A program made the translations under genes and the position numbers. Positions 9,090 through 17,791 of a DNA stretch of 64,000 bases are shown here, in pieces. The stretch is from Pseudomonas eucalypticola (GTDB lineage: Bacteria > Pseudomonadota > Gammaproteobacteria > Pseudomonadales > Pseudomonadaceae), in contig NZ_CP056030.1 in assembly GCF_013374995.1 (NCBI RefSeq), forward strand, positions 962,501 to 1,026,500, written 5' to 3'. The notes beneath the pieces are model-generated. The model did not search any database. It saw nothing but the letters and a program-made list of their open reading frames with translations, and was not told the DNA's origin. Position 1 is the stretch's first letter; each line of letters begins with the position of its first letter.

Positions 9090-10253
9090 CTACAGGCTTG
9101 AGTCCGGCAGCGCCATTGGTGCTGCCAGGCTTTTCAACGCTCGGCTGGCCGGGGCCGCCGCGCACGCTTGCTTGGCCTTGTCTGGGGTATCGCCACGCAC
9201 GCTGGTGTAGAACAGCTCACAGGTCTGCTGCTTCTGCGCTACCTGCCACTTCTGCGTGCAGCTACTCAAGGTAGCCTGGGCATCCGCTTTCGGGTTGCTG
9301 CCCATTCCCGCCTGCCAACAGGCCGCGCTCAAGTCCTGCCCCATCACTTTCAAACCGGCTTCGTCGGCCTGCTGCTGATTGCCATCGTGGTTGGCAGGGT
9401 CTGCCGCGTACCAGATATAGCTCGGGTGGTTCGCGCCCAGTACCGGGACATTCTTGCCAGGGTTGGGGCTGATGGTCGCAAGCCCGAGCACGGCCACGTT
9501 CTGGCCGTACTGTGCCTTGATCCAGTTGCGCACCGGTGCGCCGAACGCCACCATCGGCAAGGTCTGCCCCGCCAGGTTCTGGCTGACTTCCTTGACCATG
9601 GTGGTCTGGTAGTCCTTGAAGTAATCGTAGACACCGGCCAGGTCGCTGCCCGCGGTGGCGGGCGCGGCGATCGGGGCAATGTCTATGATGGTCTGGTAGC
9701 CGGGCGTCTGTTCGGCGGGCACGCCGTTCTCGGTCAGCAGGGTAGCCCAACGGTCGGTGGTCTTGGAGTTCAGGTAGTCCTGGAACTGGGTCAGCGAATA
9801 GTCTGGCGGGAAGTGCAGCAACTCGACGCTGCGGCGGTTCTCCAGGGCCATGCCCAGCGGCAGGAACAGCGACCAGTTGTAGGCCCACTTGTTGTCGGCA
9901 TTGAGTTGGCTGGCACCCTTGTAGGCCAGGTCGCCGGCGTTGAGCAGTTGCGTCAGGGGCTGGTCGTAGTTGTCCGGCACCCCGCTCAGGGTCGCGAATA
10001 CCTGCTGGTTGTCGCGGGTTACGGTCACCTTGGCCTGGGCATAACCGTCACGCTGCAGGCTTTGGGTCAGGTAGTGCTCCACGGTCTGCTCCAGCGTCCA
10101 GTTGCGGTAGCAGATAACGTTGCAGTTGTTGGGGTAGGCGAACAGCTGGCTTACACGCTGGGTACTGCCCAGGTCGATCTGGATATCGGCGTGGGCGGTG
10201 CCCGCCAGGGTCAGGGCGGCAAGGGCGGTGGCGAGCGCTGAGGCTTTTTGCAT
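9090..10253 (-). CDS. Exported protein of unknown function
   Basis: 387 residues with a clean Sec signal peptide (MQKASALATALAALTLAGTAHA, cleavage after AHA). The start at 10253 is chosen because a cggag Shine-Dalgarno lies 7-8 bases upstream and the signal peptide begins there; the frame is open far upstream but that extension looks non-coding. The mature protein has several cysteines (two near residues 40-45, more near the C-terminus), suggesting disulphides in the periplasm or outside. I do not recognise the family. It converges on the carbonic anhydrase gene and is divergent from the M15-like peptidase. Confidence 0.8.
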   Translation of the reverse strand: MQKASALATALAALTLAGTAHADIQIDLGSTQRVSQLFAYPNNCNVICYRNWTLEQTVEHYLTQSLQRDGYAQAKVTVTRDNQQVFATLSGVPDNYDQPLTQLLNAGDLAYKGASQLNADNKWAYNWSLFLPLGMALENRRSVELLHFPPDYSLTQFQDYLNSKTTDRWATLLTENGVPAEQTPGYQTIIDIAPIAAPATAGSDLAGVYDYFKDYQTTMVKEVSQNLAGQTLPMVAFGAPVRNWIKAQYGQNVAVLGLATISPNPGKNVPVLGANHPSYIWYAADPANHDGNQQQADEAGLKVMGQDLSAACWQAGMGSNPKADAQATLSSCTQKWQVAQKQQTCELFYTSVRGDTPDKAKQACAAAPASRALKSLAAPMALPDSSL

Positions 10254-10351
10254 GCATAACTCCGTGTCAGTGTTGGCCCCCTGTGTGCGGGGTTGGCCGG
10301 TGCATAGTGCGCGAGTGCGGATGGCCGGGGAATGGCTGGAGGGGAAAAATT

Positions 10352-10987
10352 TTGCATGCAATCGTGAAAACCCTGTGGGTGGCGCTGGCACTCGCATGGT
10401 CAATGGTTGGCGCCGCTGATGAGCGCGATGAAACGCAGTTCGTGCACTGGTTTCGCGATCACGACACCGCCGCCTTCGAGCGGTTTCTGGTGCAGCGCAA
10501 GGTCGATGCTGTGGTGCCGCTTTATCAACTGTTGCGCAGTGCCAGCGACTGGCAATCTTGTCACGCCCAGCCCTTTGCGGTGCCTCCGCCCAGCCACTGG
10601 CCGGCAGTGGAGTCGACATTGCGGCTGCTGGATGCGTTGCGCCAACAGGGCGTACTGACACGGTTCGAGGTGGTCTCCGCTTACCGCAATACGCGTTTGA
10701 ACGCTTGCGCGGGCGGCGCTGCCCATAGCGCCCACACCCAGGCATTCGCCGTGGACCTGGAGTTTCCCGATGCCAGCGCCCAGCCGCAGCGCCTGTGCGA
10801 CTTCTGGAAACAGCATGGCGGTGAGTGGAACCTCGGCCTGAGCCGTTACCCTTCCGGGCGCGTGCACTTGGACACGACGGGCTACCGCACCTGGGGGGAT
10901 GACTACCGCGCGGCGACGTCATATTGCCTGGCGCCGACGTCAGACCAGATGGGGCCTGAGCATACTCAGGACGTCCCGGGCCAGTGA
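10352..10987 (+). CDS. Exported M15-family (DD-peptidase-like) protein
   Basis: 211 residues from a TTG at 10352, preferred because ggagggg sits 7-8 bases upstream and the reading frame then opens with a signal peptide (VKTLWVALALAWSMVGAA). The catalytic domain shows SAYRNTRLNACAGG, then HTQAFAVDLEF (zinc His and Asp in HxxxxAxD) and RVHLDTTGYRTWG (second His), the pattern of Peptidase_M15_3/DUF882-type peptidoglycan peptidases. It is predicted to act on peptidoglycan in the periplasm. Its last 48 bp overlap the end of the converging lysR gene. Confidence 0.82.
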   Translation: MHAIVKTLWVALALAWSMVGAADERDETQFVHWFRDHDTAAFERFLVQRKVDAVVPLYQLLRSASDWQSCHAQPFAVPPPSHWPAVESTLRLLDALRQQGVLTRFEVVSAYRNTRLNACAGGAAHSAHTQAFAVDLEFPDASAQPQRLCDFWKQHGGEWNLGLSRYPSGRVHLDTTGYRTWGDDYRAATSYCLAPTSDQMGPEHTQDVPGQ

Positions 10988-11797
10988 GCCGCTGTGTTCG
11001 TTCACGCGCGCACGGAATTGCACGCTGGGCAGCGCCGGCAGTTGCCAGTGAGCCGGCACCGGGACCACGCCGGGCGGGATCGACGACTCATTCAGGCACG
11101 CCACCCCCAGCCCGGCGCTGAGGGCCGATTGCAGTCCTGCGACCCCCGATGCCGAATGCGCCACCAGGTAAGGCTGGCGCGCGCGCTGAAGGATATTCAA
11201 GGCCAACCCTTGCAGCGAGCAAGTGGCCGGCAGAATCACCAGCGGCAGGGTGGCGGGGCGGTCTTGCAGCAAGTGCTCGGCCACCACCCACTGCAGCTTT
11301 TCGTTGCGTACCGCCTCAACACCCTCGGCTGGCGCGGGTGTGTCCTCCAGCACGATCTGCATGTACAGGCCGATGTCGAAGTCATCAGGCTGGGCCTCGA
11401 TCATCGCACTCTTGCGGATAGTGACGTGCAGGCGCAGGCCGGGGTAACGGTCGGTCAAGCGCTTGAGCAGCGGCGCTATAGCGTTGGGCCGGAAATAGTC
11501 GGTAATCAGCAAGCGCAGGTCACCGCTCAGGCGCGTGCCGCGCATGTCGTGAAACGCCTGTTCATTGAGGTCCAGCAACTGCCGGGCATGGGCCAGCAAG
11601 CGTTCGCCCATCGGGGTCAGGCGGGTGCCACGCTTGCTGCGGCTGAACAACTGCTGCCCGCAGAAAGCCTCCAGTTTCTGCAACTGTTCACTGACGGCGG
11701 ACTGGGAGCGGTGCAGGCGCTCAGCGGCAGCCGACAGAGTACCGGCTTCGGCCACCACGGTGAGGGTATGCAACAGGTCCAGATCGAAACGACGCAT
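10940..11797 (-). CDS. LysR-family transcriptional regulator
   Basis: 285 residues. The N-terminal winged helix begins MRRFDLDLLHTLTVVAEAG and contains LSAAAERLHRSQSAVSEQLQKLE, the standard LysR DNA-binding domain; the rest is a substrate-binding effector domain. The ATG at 11797 is preferred over an ATG 63 bp upstream because it matches the usual family N-terminus. It is divergent from the tautomerase-fold gene at 11904, with about 105 bp between starts, so it most likely regulates that gene and the hydroxyacid dehydrogenase beyond it. Confidence 0.9.
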   Translation of the reverse strand: MRRFDLDLLHTLTVVAEAGTLSAAAERLHRSQSAVSEQLQKLEAFCGQQLFSRSKRGTRLTPMGERLLAHARQLLDLNEQAFHDMRGTRLSGDLRLLITDYFRPNAIAPLLKRLTDRYPGLRLHVTIRKSAMIEAQPDDFDIGLYMQIVLEDTPAPAEGVEAVRNEKLQWVVAEHLLQDRPATLPLVILPATCSLQGLALNILQRARQPYLVAHSASGVAGLQSALSAGLGVACLNESSIPPGVVPVPAHWQLPALPSVQFRARVNEHSGSLARDVLSMLRPHLV

Positions 11798-11903
11798 GAT
11801 TATCCAGCCATTTTCCGATGGATGTCTTCTGAATATCCCGCTTTTACGATGGTTGAGCAAGGGTGATCATCGCCCTCCATACCACACACGAAGGAGCGAC
11901 ATC

Positions 11904-12302
11904 ATGCCTGGACTTTCCCTGTTGATTTCCGGTGAACCTAACCTCGACCTGATCCCTTTGCTGGCGCGGGAGTTGACCGAGCTGACCTGTGCAGTGCTCG
12001 ACAAACAGCAGCAAAGCACCACGGTGTTGATTGATTTTTTGCCACGTACCCAGTGGTTTATCCACAACCGCAGCCTGGCCGAACTGGGCAAGGACGCCTT
12101 CCGCCTGCAAGTGACGATCACCGACGAGACCACCACCAAAGACCAGAAGGCGCGGTTCCAGCGTGAAGCCTATGCACTGCTGGCCGAGCGCATCGGCAAT
12201 TTGCACTCGCACTCCAACGTACACCTGATCGATTGCCGTGCGGGTACCTACAGTTACGCGGGGGTTACCCAGGAGTACCGTTACCAGCACCCCCTGGCCT
12301 GA
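11904..12302 (+). CDS. Tautomerase-superfamily protein
   Basis: 132 residues. It begins Met-Pro-Gly, so after Met removal it would have the N-terminal proline that is the catalytic base of the 4-oxalocrotonate tautomerase superfamily. The fold is suggested by two beta-alpha-beta halves (residues 1-60 and 65-125). The Shine-Dalgarno aaggag is 8 bases upstream. The physiological substrate cannot be read from the sequence. It is divergent from the LysR gene and convergent with the hydroxyacid dehydrogenase, with only 3 bp between their stop codons. Confidence 0.75.
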   Translation: MPGLSLLISGEPNLDLIPLLARELTELTCAVLDKQQQSTTVLIDFLPRTQWFIHNRSLAELGKDAFRLQVTITDETTTKDQKARFQREAYALLAERIGNLHSHSNVHLIDCRAGTYSYAGVTQEYRYQHPLA

Positions 12303-12305
12303 GAC

Positions 12306-13247
12306 TCAAGGGTAGGGAATGGGCGTGAGCACCGGCTGGCCGGCGAAAAAAGCCAGCAGGTTCTGGTTCACCAGGCTCACGGTCGCTTCCGACGCCTGGG
12401 GCGACAGCGCGGCGACGTGCGGGGTCAGGACCACGTTATGCAGGGCCTTCAGGGCTTTGGGCACCTGTGGTTCGTCGTCGAATACATCCAGGGCGGCCCC
12501 GGCGATGGTGCCCTGCTGCAAGGCGTCGATCAGGTCGGCGGTGGCGATCACGCTGGCGCGCGCAATGTTGACCACGAAGCCGTGGGGGCCCAAGGCTTGC
12601 AAGGCGGTCTTGTCGATCACATGGCGCGTACCGGCGCCGCCTGGGGTGGCGATGATCAGGTAATCGCAGCTGGCCGCCAGCTCCATGGGCGAGGCGCAGT
12701 AGTGGTAGTCCACGTCCGTGCGCGGGCGACGGTTGTGATAGCTGACGGACATGTCGAAGCCCGCTGCCGCGCGCTTGGCGATGGCCATGCCCACAGCGCC
12801 AAGGCCGAGAATACCCAGGCGCATGCCCTCCAGGGTCGGCCGGCTCAGCTTGCGCCATTCGCCACGGCGCACCGAGGCATCGGCCTGGGGAATATCGCGC
12901 ACCAGTGATAGCAGCAGGGCCATGGCGTGGTCGGCCACTGATGAAGCGTTGGCACCCGCACCGTTGGTCACGGTGATTCCTGCAGCGTGAGCGGCGGCCA
13001 GGTCAACCTGTTCATAACCGGCACCAATCACGCAAATGATCTTCAGGTACGGCAAGGCCGCCATCTCGTCGGCGAAAAAGCCCAGCGGGCCCCGGGTCAG
13101 CACGGCAGTGATGCTATTGCCATGTTCCTGGATGGCGGCGGCGCGCAGTTCGCGGCTTGGCGCGCGGATCAGGGTAAAACCACTGTCTTCCAGGATGTGC
13201 AGGTAGTCGTTGACGGCTTCGACCAGTACCAGAACCGTGGCGCTCAT
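12306..13247 (-). CDS. D-isomer-specific 2-hydroxyacid dehydrogenase
   Basis: 313 residues, NAD(P)-dependent reduction of a 2-keto acid. The nucleotide-binding motif is GILGLGAVG (about residues 143-151). The catalytic Arg is in NIARASVI, the Glu in FDDEPQ and the His in LTPHVAALS. Length is normal. Substrate is not predictable. It converges on the tautomerase-like gene and is not in a clear operon. Confidence 0.9.
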   Translation of the reverse strand: MSATVLVLVEAVNDYLHILEDSGFTLIRAPSRELRAAAIQEHGNSITAVLTRGPLGFFADEMAALPYLKIICVIGAGYEQVDLAAAHAAGITVTNGAGANASSVADHAMALLLSLVRDIPQADASVRRGEWRKLSRPTLEGMRLGILGLGAVGMAIAKRAAAGFDMSVSYHNRRPRTDVDYHYCASPMELAASCDYLIIATPGGAGTRHVIDKTALQALGPHGFVVNIARASVIATADLIDALQQGTIAGAALDVFDDEPQVPKALKALHNVVLTPHVAALSPQASEATVSLVNQNLLAFFAGQPVLTPIPYP

Positions 13248-13516
13248 GAGTGCCCTCCGTGTGGGATGTCAGGAGTGATAAAGCGCCGGCTGAATCCGGG
13301 CGCGCGAGTGACGCTCCAAGGCTGTGAAAGCAAAGGAAGGCGCACGCCAGTCAGTATCCCCGAAAAAGCGCGAACGCAGCCTACGGCTTTGGTTTAATGT
13401 CAGGCGTTCAGGGGAGGGGGGCGATGTGCGGACTCGAGCAGCGGCCGCCAGGCCGCGTCTCGTTCGCCAGTATCACGCTTAACGCATGAGGGCAGACGCG
13501 GCTGTTGTCGCGCGGT
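13248..13516. other. Intergenic gap (269 bp) with no gene seen
   Basis: No convincing reading frame. The stretch includes the promoter side of the hydroxyacid dehydrogenase and a GC-rich palindrome-like piece (agcagcggccgccaggccgc, near 13438) that resembles the REP family seen at 53.8 kb and 60.8 kb. It ends at the stop codon of the phosphoesterase gene. Confidence 0.5.
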
Positions 13517-15208
13517 TTAGAATTTCAGGGCATTGGTCAGGTCACCCATGGGTTTCTGCCCACGCGCCACCATGGCGTCGTCACGCTGCTTGAGGCCGTC
13601 CAGGGTCTCCAGCTTGAACACCCGGGTAATCAACCTCAGGATCGAAGCGGTGTCGTACACCGTGTGGTCCACCGTGCCCTTGCGGGCGAACGGCGACACC
13701 ACCAGGGCGGGGATCCGTGTGCCCGGTCCCCAACGGTCGCCCTTGGGGGGCGCCACGTGGTCCCACCAGCCGCCGTTCTCGTCCACGGTCACGACCACCA
13801 CCATGTTCTTCCATTGGGGGCTGTTGCGCAGCACCTTGAGGGCTGTGGCGATGTGGCGGTCGCCGGCGGCCACGTCGGCATACCCGGCGTGCATGTTCAG
13901 GTTGCCCTGGGGCTTGTAGAAGGTTACCGCCGGCAGCTTGCCCGCCGCGGCATCGGCGAAGAATCTGTTGGTGCCAGGTTCATCCCCCAGCCCGCCGTCG
14001 CGCAGGCGCTTCTGGCGCTCGGCCGGGTTTTCCGGGCCTTGCTGCTTGAAGTAGTTGAAGGGTTGGTGGTGGTACTGGAAGTTCGGGATCTTGGGAATGC
14101 CGCCCGAGTCCTTGAATTCGTCCAGGGTGGCCTGCCAGGCGCCGGCATACCAGGCCCAGTCGACGTTCTTCTTGCTCAGCTTGTCGCCGATGTGTTCGTG
14201 GCTCTGGGGCACCAGCACGCTGGGCAGGTCCGGTTTGGAATAGTCCGGGCGTTCGGGGTCGCGGATCCAGGTGGGCCAGTAGGGCGGGGCCATGGTGTTC
14301 ACGGCGAAACCGTCCGGGGTCAGGGCGCTGGGGCCGAACGCCGGGGCGCCGGTCATGGCACTGGCTGGGGTCTTGTCCAGCGGCTTGAGGCGTGGGTCGA
14401 GCGGGTCATCGCTCTGCAGCGTGGCGATCTGCTCCTTGGCCGCCGAGGTGGTGGCGTTGGGGTAGAACGGCGCCGTCGCACTGATCAGATACTGATGGTT
14501 CAGGAACGAACCGCCAAACGCGCCCTGGAAGAAGTTGTCGCACAGCACGAATTCCCGGGCCACGTCCCACAGGCGCAGGGCATATTGCGTCTGGTCGTAG
14601 TAGCCCATGGTCAGGCCGCCAGAGTCGGCCCAGGCAACGAACTGATCGTTTTTGCCGCCATTGATCTGCATCTGGTTCTGGTAGAACACATGCCACAGGT
14701 CGCGGGTGATGATACCCAGCGGCAGGTCTTCCTTGTTCGGGCCTTTCAGCGCGAACGGTGCATTGGGCAGGTTTTCCTGGTACTGCACGCCGGCGGTGTA
14801 GGTCACTCCATCCACGGACTGGGGGCCGATCTGCAGGGTGCCGCCCCAGGCCGGTGGCAAGGTCTTGAGCAGGCTGCCGTCGCGGTCGCGCTGCTGGTAG
14901 TCCTCGGGTTTGAGCGACGACAAGGGCTTTTCCACCCCGGGGAAATTGCCGAACAGGTTGTTGAAGCTGCGGTTCTCGGCGTAGATCACCACCACGGTCT
15001 TCACATTGTCGGCCAGCGCCTTGTCCAGGTCGGTGGCCGACAGCGGATGCTCGTCCGGTTTGCCGGGCTGGTCACTGGCGCTGCCGCAGCCGCTCAGCGC
15101 TGCGGCACCGACGCCCAGCACCGCCACGCCGCCCAGGAAGCGGCGGCGGCTGGTGTCGGGAAGTCGGGGGGTGGTGGCGTCTTTCGTCTCGTCGGTCTTG
15201 TCGCTCAT
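13517..15208 (-). CDS. Tat-exported phosphoesterase (acid phosphatase / phospholipase C superfamily)
   Basis: 563 residues. The N-terminus has a twin-arginine motif (TSRRRFLGG) followed by a hydrophobic stretch and a lipobox-like LSGC, so it is exported folded by Tat and may be lipid-anchored. The body has the alkaline-phosphatase-superfamily phosphoesterase features: IYAENRSFNNLFG with the nucleophile region, a central GSFLNHQYL, and VVTVDENGGWWDHVAPP near the C-terminus. These resemble AcpA-like acid phosphatases more than haemolytic PlcH. The ATG at 15208 has aggga 8-9 bases upstream; an in-frame ATG at 15235 is less likely. Confidence 0.87.
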   Translation of the reverse strand: MSDKTDETKDATTPRLPDTSRRRFLGGVAVLGVGAAALSGCGSASDQPGKPDEHPLSATDLDKALADNVKTVVVIYAENRSFNNLFGNFPGVEKPLSSLKPEDYQQRDRDGSLLKTLPPAWGGTLQIGPQSVDGVTYTAGVQYQENLPNAPFALKGPNKEDLPLGIITRDLWHVFYQNQMQINGGKNDQFVAWADSGGLTMGYYDQTQYALRLWDVAREFVLCDNFFQGAFGGSFLNHQYLISATAPFYPNATTSAAKEQIATLQSDDPLDPRLKPLDKTPASAMTGAPAFGPSALTPDGFAVNTMAPPYWPTWIRDPERPDYSKPDLPSVLVPQSHEHIGDKLSKKNVDWAWYAGAWQATLDEFKDSGGIPKIPNFQYHHQPFNYFKQQGPENPAERQKRLRDGGLGDEPGTNRFFADAAAGKLPAVTFYKPQGNLNMHAGYADVAAGDRHIATALKVLRNSPQWKNMVVVVTVDENGGWWDHVAPPKGDRWGPGTRIPALVVSPFARKGTVDHTVYDTASILRLITRVFKLETLDGLKQRDDAMVARGQKPMGDLTNALKF

Positions 15209-15235
15209 TACGGCATCCCTGGTCAGGTGCAACAA

Positions 15236-15445
15236 AATAATTCTGGCGGCGAGGCTAGCAGTGGATTGTGACGGTTTTGCGGCGGGTTGATGTCCGTGGC
15301 CCTGGGGCTCAATGAGCTGGGGTCATTGAGGGCCGGGCGCGAGCACCATGCCTCACTGATGGAGGTTGCGCCATGGGGCAGGCCCGAAAGAAGGGTAGGA
15401 GATTTCCGAAAGCGCCTGATGGCTTCCGTTTTCGACCCACAAAAA
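15236..15445. other. Intergenic stretch with no gene seen
   Basis: About 210 bp between the phosphoesterase start and the terminator at the left edge of the island remnant. It presumably holds the phosphoesterase promoter. No convincing frame or repeat was found. Confidence 0.4.
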
Positions 15446-15476
15446 AAAGAGCCTACCTTTCGGTAAGCTCTTTTTC
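15446..15476. terminator. Hairpin terminator beside the left att-like repeat
   Basis: Stem of aaagagcctacc and ggtaagctctttt with a tttc loop, flanked by A-runs and T-runs on both sides. It lies 3 bp left of the att-like repeat. It may be the original terminator of tRNA-Met, displaced when the island inserted; that is inference. Confidence 0.75.
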
Positions 15477-15478
15477 GT

Positions 15479-15495
15479 ACTTGGTGGTTACACAG
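15479..15495. repeat. Putative attL: repeat of the tRNA-Met 3' end
   Basis: acttggtggttacacag matches acttggtggctacacag at 17789-17805 with one mismatch. The second copy is the 3' end of tRNA-Met plus the two or three bases just after it. This is the pattern left when a tyrosine integrase inserts an island at a tRNA 3' end. Confidence 0.65.
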
Positions 15496-15496
15496 T

Positions 15497-16106
15497 CTGG
15501 CACGGCGTGTAATACAGCCTGGTGTTGCTCGCAAGCATGAAGGTCGCGTCGCTGTTGCTACTAGCAACACTCGATGGGGTTCCGATGGGTTTGAATTTCG
15601 CTGCGACGACGGCGTCAAGTTGAGTGTGAGCTTCGCCTTGGACTGCTGCGACCGAGAGGCGATTGGCTGGGTGGCCAGTCCAACCGGCTACAGTGGCGAC
15701 GATGTTCGTGACCTCATGCTGGAAAGCGTAGAGAAGCGGTTTGGTGATCAGCTCCCCAGCACGCCTGTGCAGTGGATGAGCGATAATGGCTCGGCCTATG
15801 TCGCAGAGCAGACTCGGCTCTTTGCACAGCAAATCGGCTTGCAGTCTGTAACGACGCCGGTTCGCAGCCCGCAGAGTAACGGGATGGCCGAGAGCTCCGT
15901 GAAGACCATCAAGCGCGACTACGTGGCCCCCATGCCTCGCCCGAACCGCGAAACGGCGTTACGCAACCTGGCAATCGCTTTCGAGCATTACAACGAGCAG
16001 CATCCACACAGCGCGCTGAAATACCGCTCTCCCAGAGAGTTCAGGCGTATGAAGACGGCATCAAGTTAACGGGGTGGCGGTGTCCGGTTTTGTAGGGGGC
16101 AGTCCA
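15497..16106 (+). pseudogene. IS3-family (IS2-like) transposase remnant with right IS end
   Basis: An open frame running from the att-like repeat to a stop at 16069 encodes the C-terminal integrase core of an IS3-family OrfB: the TRWGSDGFEF block, FALDCCDREAIGW (first Asp), SDNGSAYVAEQTRLFA (second Asp), QSNGMAESSVKTIKRDY (Glu), and HPHSALKYRSPREFRR at the end. The N-terminal part of OrfB and all of OrfA are missing. The right terminal repeat tgtccggttttgtagggggc...agtcca survives at 16081-16106; the left end is gone. It cannot encode a functional transposase. Confidence 0.85.
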
Positions 16107-16136
16107 GGTTGCTAAGAGCAGTCTCTATTCAACACG

Positions 16137-16778
16137 CTATACCGTGGAGGGGCATTGTGTGTCTTTGCCTATTACTTGTAGATCACTAATCTGCGTTTCA
16201 AGGTCGCTAGACTTCGTCCAATGAATAGCGTTCCACCCTGACTCACGTGCGGCTTGAACATTAGCTTTAGTATCATCTATCAAGAGTAACTCTTCCGGTA
16301 GAAATCCGGACAGTTCGGTAATTTTTTTATAAAAATCAAGGCTTGGCTTTCGGCAAGACAGCGCCGCCGAGTAAAAGATGCCATCGCAGTAGTGCTCCAG
16401 ACCAAGCGATTTCATTAAAAAATTTGCGCGTAGGTGTTCTTGATTGGACGCGAGAAATACTTTCACACCACGACGACGATGACGGGCCAGATCCGACAGC
16501 AACCCAAGGTTGAGCCGAGCATCGTTTTCAAACCAATAACTCAATAATCTATGCCGAGAAAGTTTCGGAGCAATGTCTGCCAGCACTGACTCAAGCCTCT
16601 CCTCCAGGCATAACTTGCCTGTAACTATAGCATCCCAGTAAGGCTCGAAGAGCGCCTTGTGGAGATCTGAGCTTGCTAGCCCGAGATCTTCCTCAAGAGA
16701 TGAATCCCAGCCCTCACCGTCGGAGGGGCGACCATCAACGACGACACCATCCACATCAACCATAAAAGCTTGAATCAA
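16137..16778 (-). CDS. HAD-superfamily hydrolase (island cargo)
   Basis: 213 residues from a TTG at 16778, chosen because ggagg lies 5 bases upstream; an ATG at 16811 extends the frame but has no ribosome site. HAD motifs are all present: DVDGVVVDG (Asp8, Asp10), the FLASNQ motif II, a Lys in SCRKPSLDFY, and LLIDDTKANVQAA motif IV. A helical cap lies between motifs I and II. It resembles haloacid-dehalogenase-type phosphatases; the substrate is unknown. Its base composition is clearly poorer in GC than flanking core genes. It is the only intact gene within the att-flanked remnant. Confidence 0.82.
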   Translation of the reverse strand: MIQAFMVDVDGVVVDGRPSDGEGWDSSLEEDLGLASSDLHKALFEPYWDAIVTGKLCLEERLESVLADIAPKLSRHRLLSYWFENDARLNLGLLSDLARHRRRGVKVFLASNQEHLRANFLMKSLGLEHYCDGIFYSAALSCRKPSLDFYKKITELSGFLPEELLLIDDTKANVQAARESGWNAIHWTKSSDLETQISDLQVIGKDTQCPSTV

Positions 16779-17062
16779 CGTAGCCTCCGTCTGGCATCCC
16801 GTACTCCGCATTGCGAACAGATCCCAATGCTTTCAGTTGGCATACTTCCCGAGTCGCAAGCATATGAGAACGGCTTGGATAGGTATAAGACTTGTTATGC
16901 ATAACCTTAGCGCGCACTCAGTTGCCAAGTGAGTTCGCCGAACGCTTACGGTCGATCTCCATTCGTCATACCACTCTTATGATTACTAAGGCAGTGCCTT
17001 CCTAGAGGTAAGAAGCGACTCTATCCGCAGTCATGACGATTCGCCAATTTGATGGGGGGCGG
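16779..17062. other. Lower-GC gap inside the island remnant
   Basis: Roughly 280 bp between the hydrolase start and the integrase C-terminal fragment. No convincing gene was found; it should contain the hydrolase promoter. Confidence 0.4.
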
Positions 17063-17293
17063 TTACTTTGTTGTTTCCAAATTGTCGAGATGATCGGCGT
17101 ACCACTGCATCATCGTTGTACGTTGCTCCAGGTACTGAGCCTTGTAGATGCCTCTAACGCCTGGAGCCTTATGACTGAGTTGCGCCTCAATGTGGTCCGC
17201 TGGAAAACCGTGCTCGTTGAGTACGGTGCTTGCAATATGACGGAAGCCATGTCCAGTCTGTCGTCCATAGTAACCAAGGCGCCTTAGCACCAT
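17063..17293 (-). pseudogene. P4-type tyrosine integrase, C-terminal fragment
   Basis: 77 codons encode the end of a P4-family integrase: LRRLGY, TGHGFRHIASTVLNE (catalytic HxxR box), then AQLSHKAPGVRGIYKAQY with the likely nucleophile Tyr, and MMQWYADHLD at the end. The frame is cut at its 5' side exactly where an IS5-type fragment begins. The matching N-terminal fragment is at 17583-17629. Confidence 0.85.
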
Positions 17294-17584
17294 CAGAAAA
17301 ACGGTTACGACGCCGAAGCGCTACGCCGCTACTGCGACCAATATCGAATGCAACCCGTCATCCCGTTGCGCTCGATGAAGCGCAAAGCCAAGCCTGGCTT
17401 ACCAAGACTGTTTGATCGGCCCAAGTACCGACAGCGCAACATCATCGAGCGCATGTCGGAATGGCGGAAAGAGAACCGCCGGATCGTAACGCGCTTCGAC
17501 AAGCTTGCAAAAAGCTATTCCGCTATGGTTTCGCTGGCTTGTTCCATGCGGTGTTTGCGACAGCTGTTTTCGTACAGAGCCTAG
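17294..17584 (+). pseudogene. IS5-family transposase, C-terminal fragment
   Basis: 97 codons, opposite in strand to the integrase pieces that flank it. NGYDAEALRRYCDQ, PGLPRLFDRPKYRQRNIIER and RRIVTRFDKLAKSY followed by MVSLACSM match the end of IS5-family DDE transposases, including the YxxRxxIE (here YRQRNIIER) box. The N-terminal half and IS ends are missing. Confidence 0.8.
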
Positions 17585-17629
17585 TGCGGTATCGGAAAGA
17601 GGACGGCGTTGAACATCGCTGCGTTTCAT
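17583..17629 (-). pseudogene. P4-type tyrosine integrase, N-terminal fragment
   Basis: Starting at an ATG at 17629 with a gggagg sequence about 9 bases upstream, the frame reads MKRSDVQRRPLSDTALG, which matches the N-terminus of P4-type integrases (usual pattern MKR..IKRRPLADTVL). It is interrupted after about 16 codons by the IS5 fragment. Position next to tRNA-Met, pointing inward, is the normal place for an island integrase. Confidence 0.7.
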
Positions 17630-17720
17630 CCGTGTATGCCTCCCGTTCAATTTTTATTGAAGCATGGGGGCATACAGGATGTGAAAGGATGTGGGTGGAT
17701 CAGTTTGGATGTCCAGACAC

Positions 17721-17748
17721 AAGAAAGCCCGCACGAGGCGGGCTTCTT
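17721..17748. terminator. Hairpin terminator after tRNA-Met
   Basis: Stem aagaaagcccgc / gcgggcttctt with a short loop, about 45 bp past the tRNA 3' end in the direction of tRNA transcription. T-runs follow on the minus strand. Confidence 0.75.
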
Positions 17749-17791
17749 GAGGTGATTCATAGACTGCTGTAGACATCTATGGATCGGCACT

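Noticed and set aside
9090..10922. Extending the exported protein to a 610-codon gene
   Set aside because: The extra N-terminus is Arg/Pro-rich noise antisense to the peptidase gene; the signal peptide and Shine-Dalgarno fix the start at 10253.
17033..17287. Plus-strand gene opposite the integrase fragment
   Set aside because: The minus strand has recognisable integrase motifs in the same bases; the plus frame has none.
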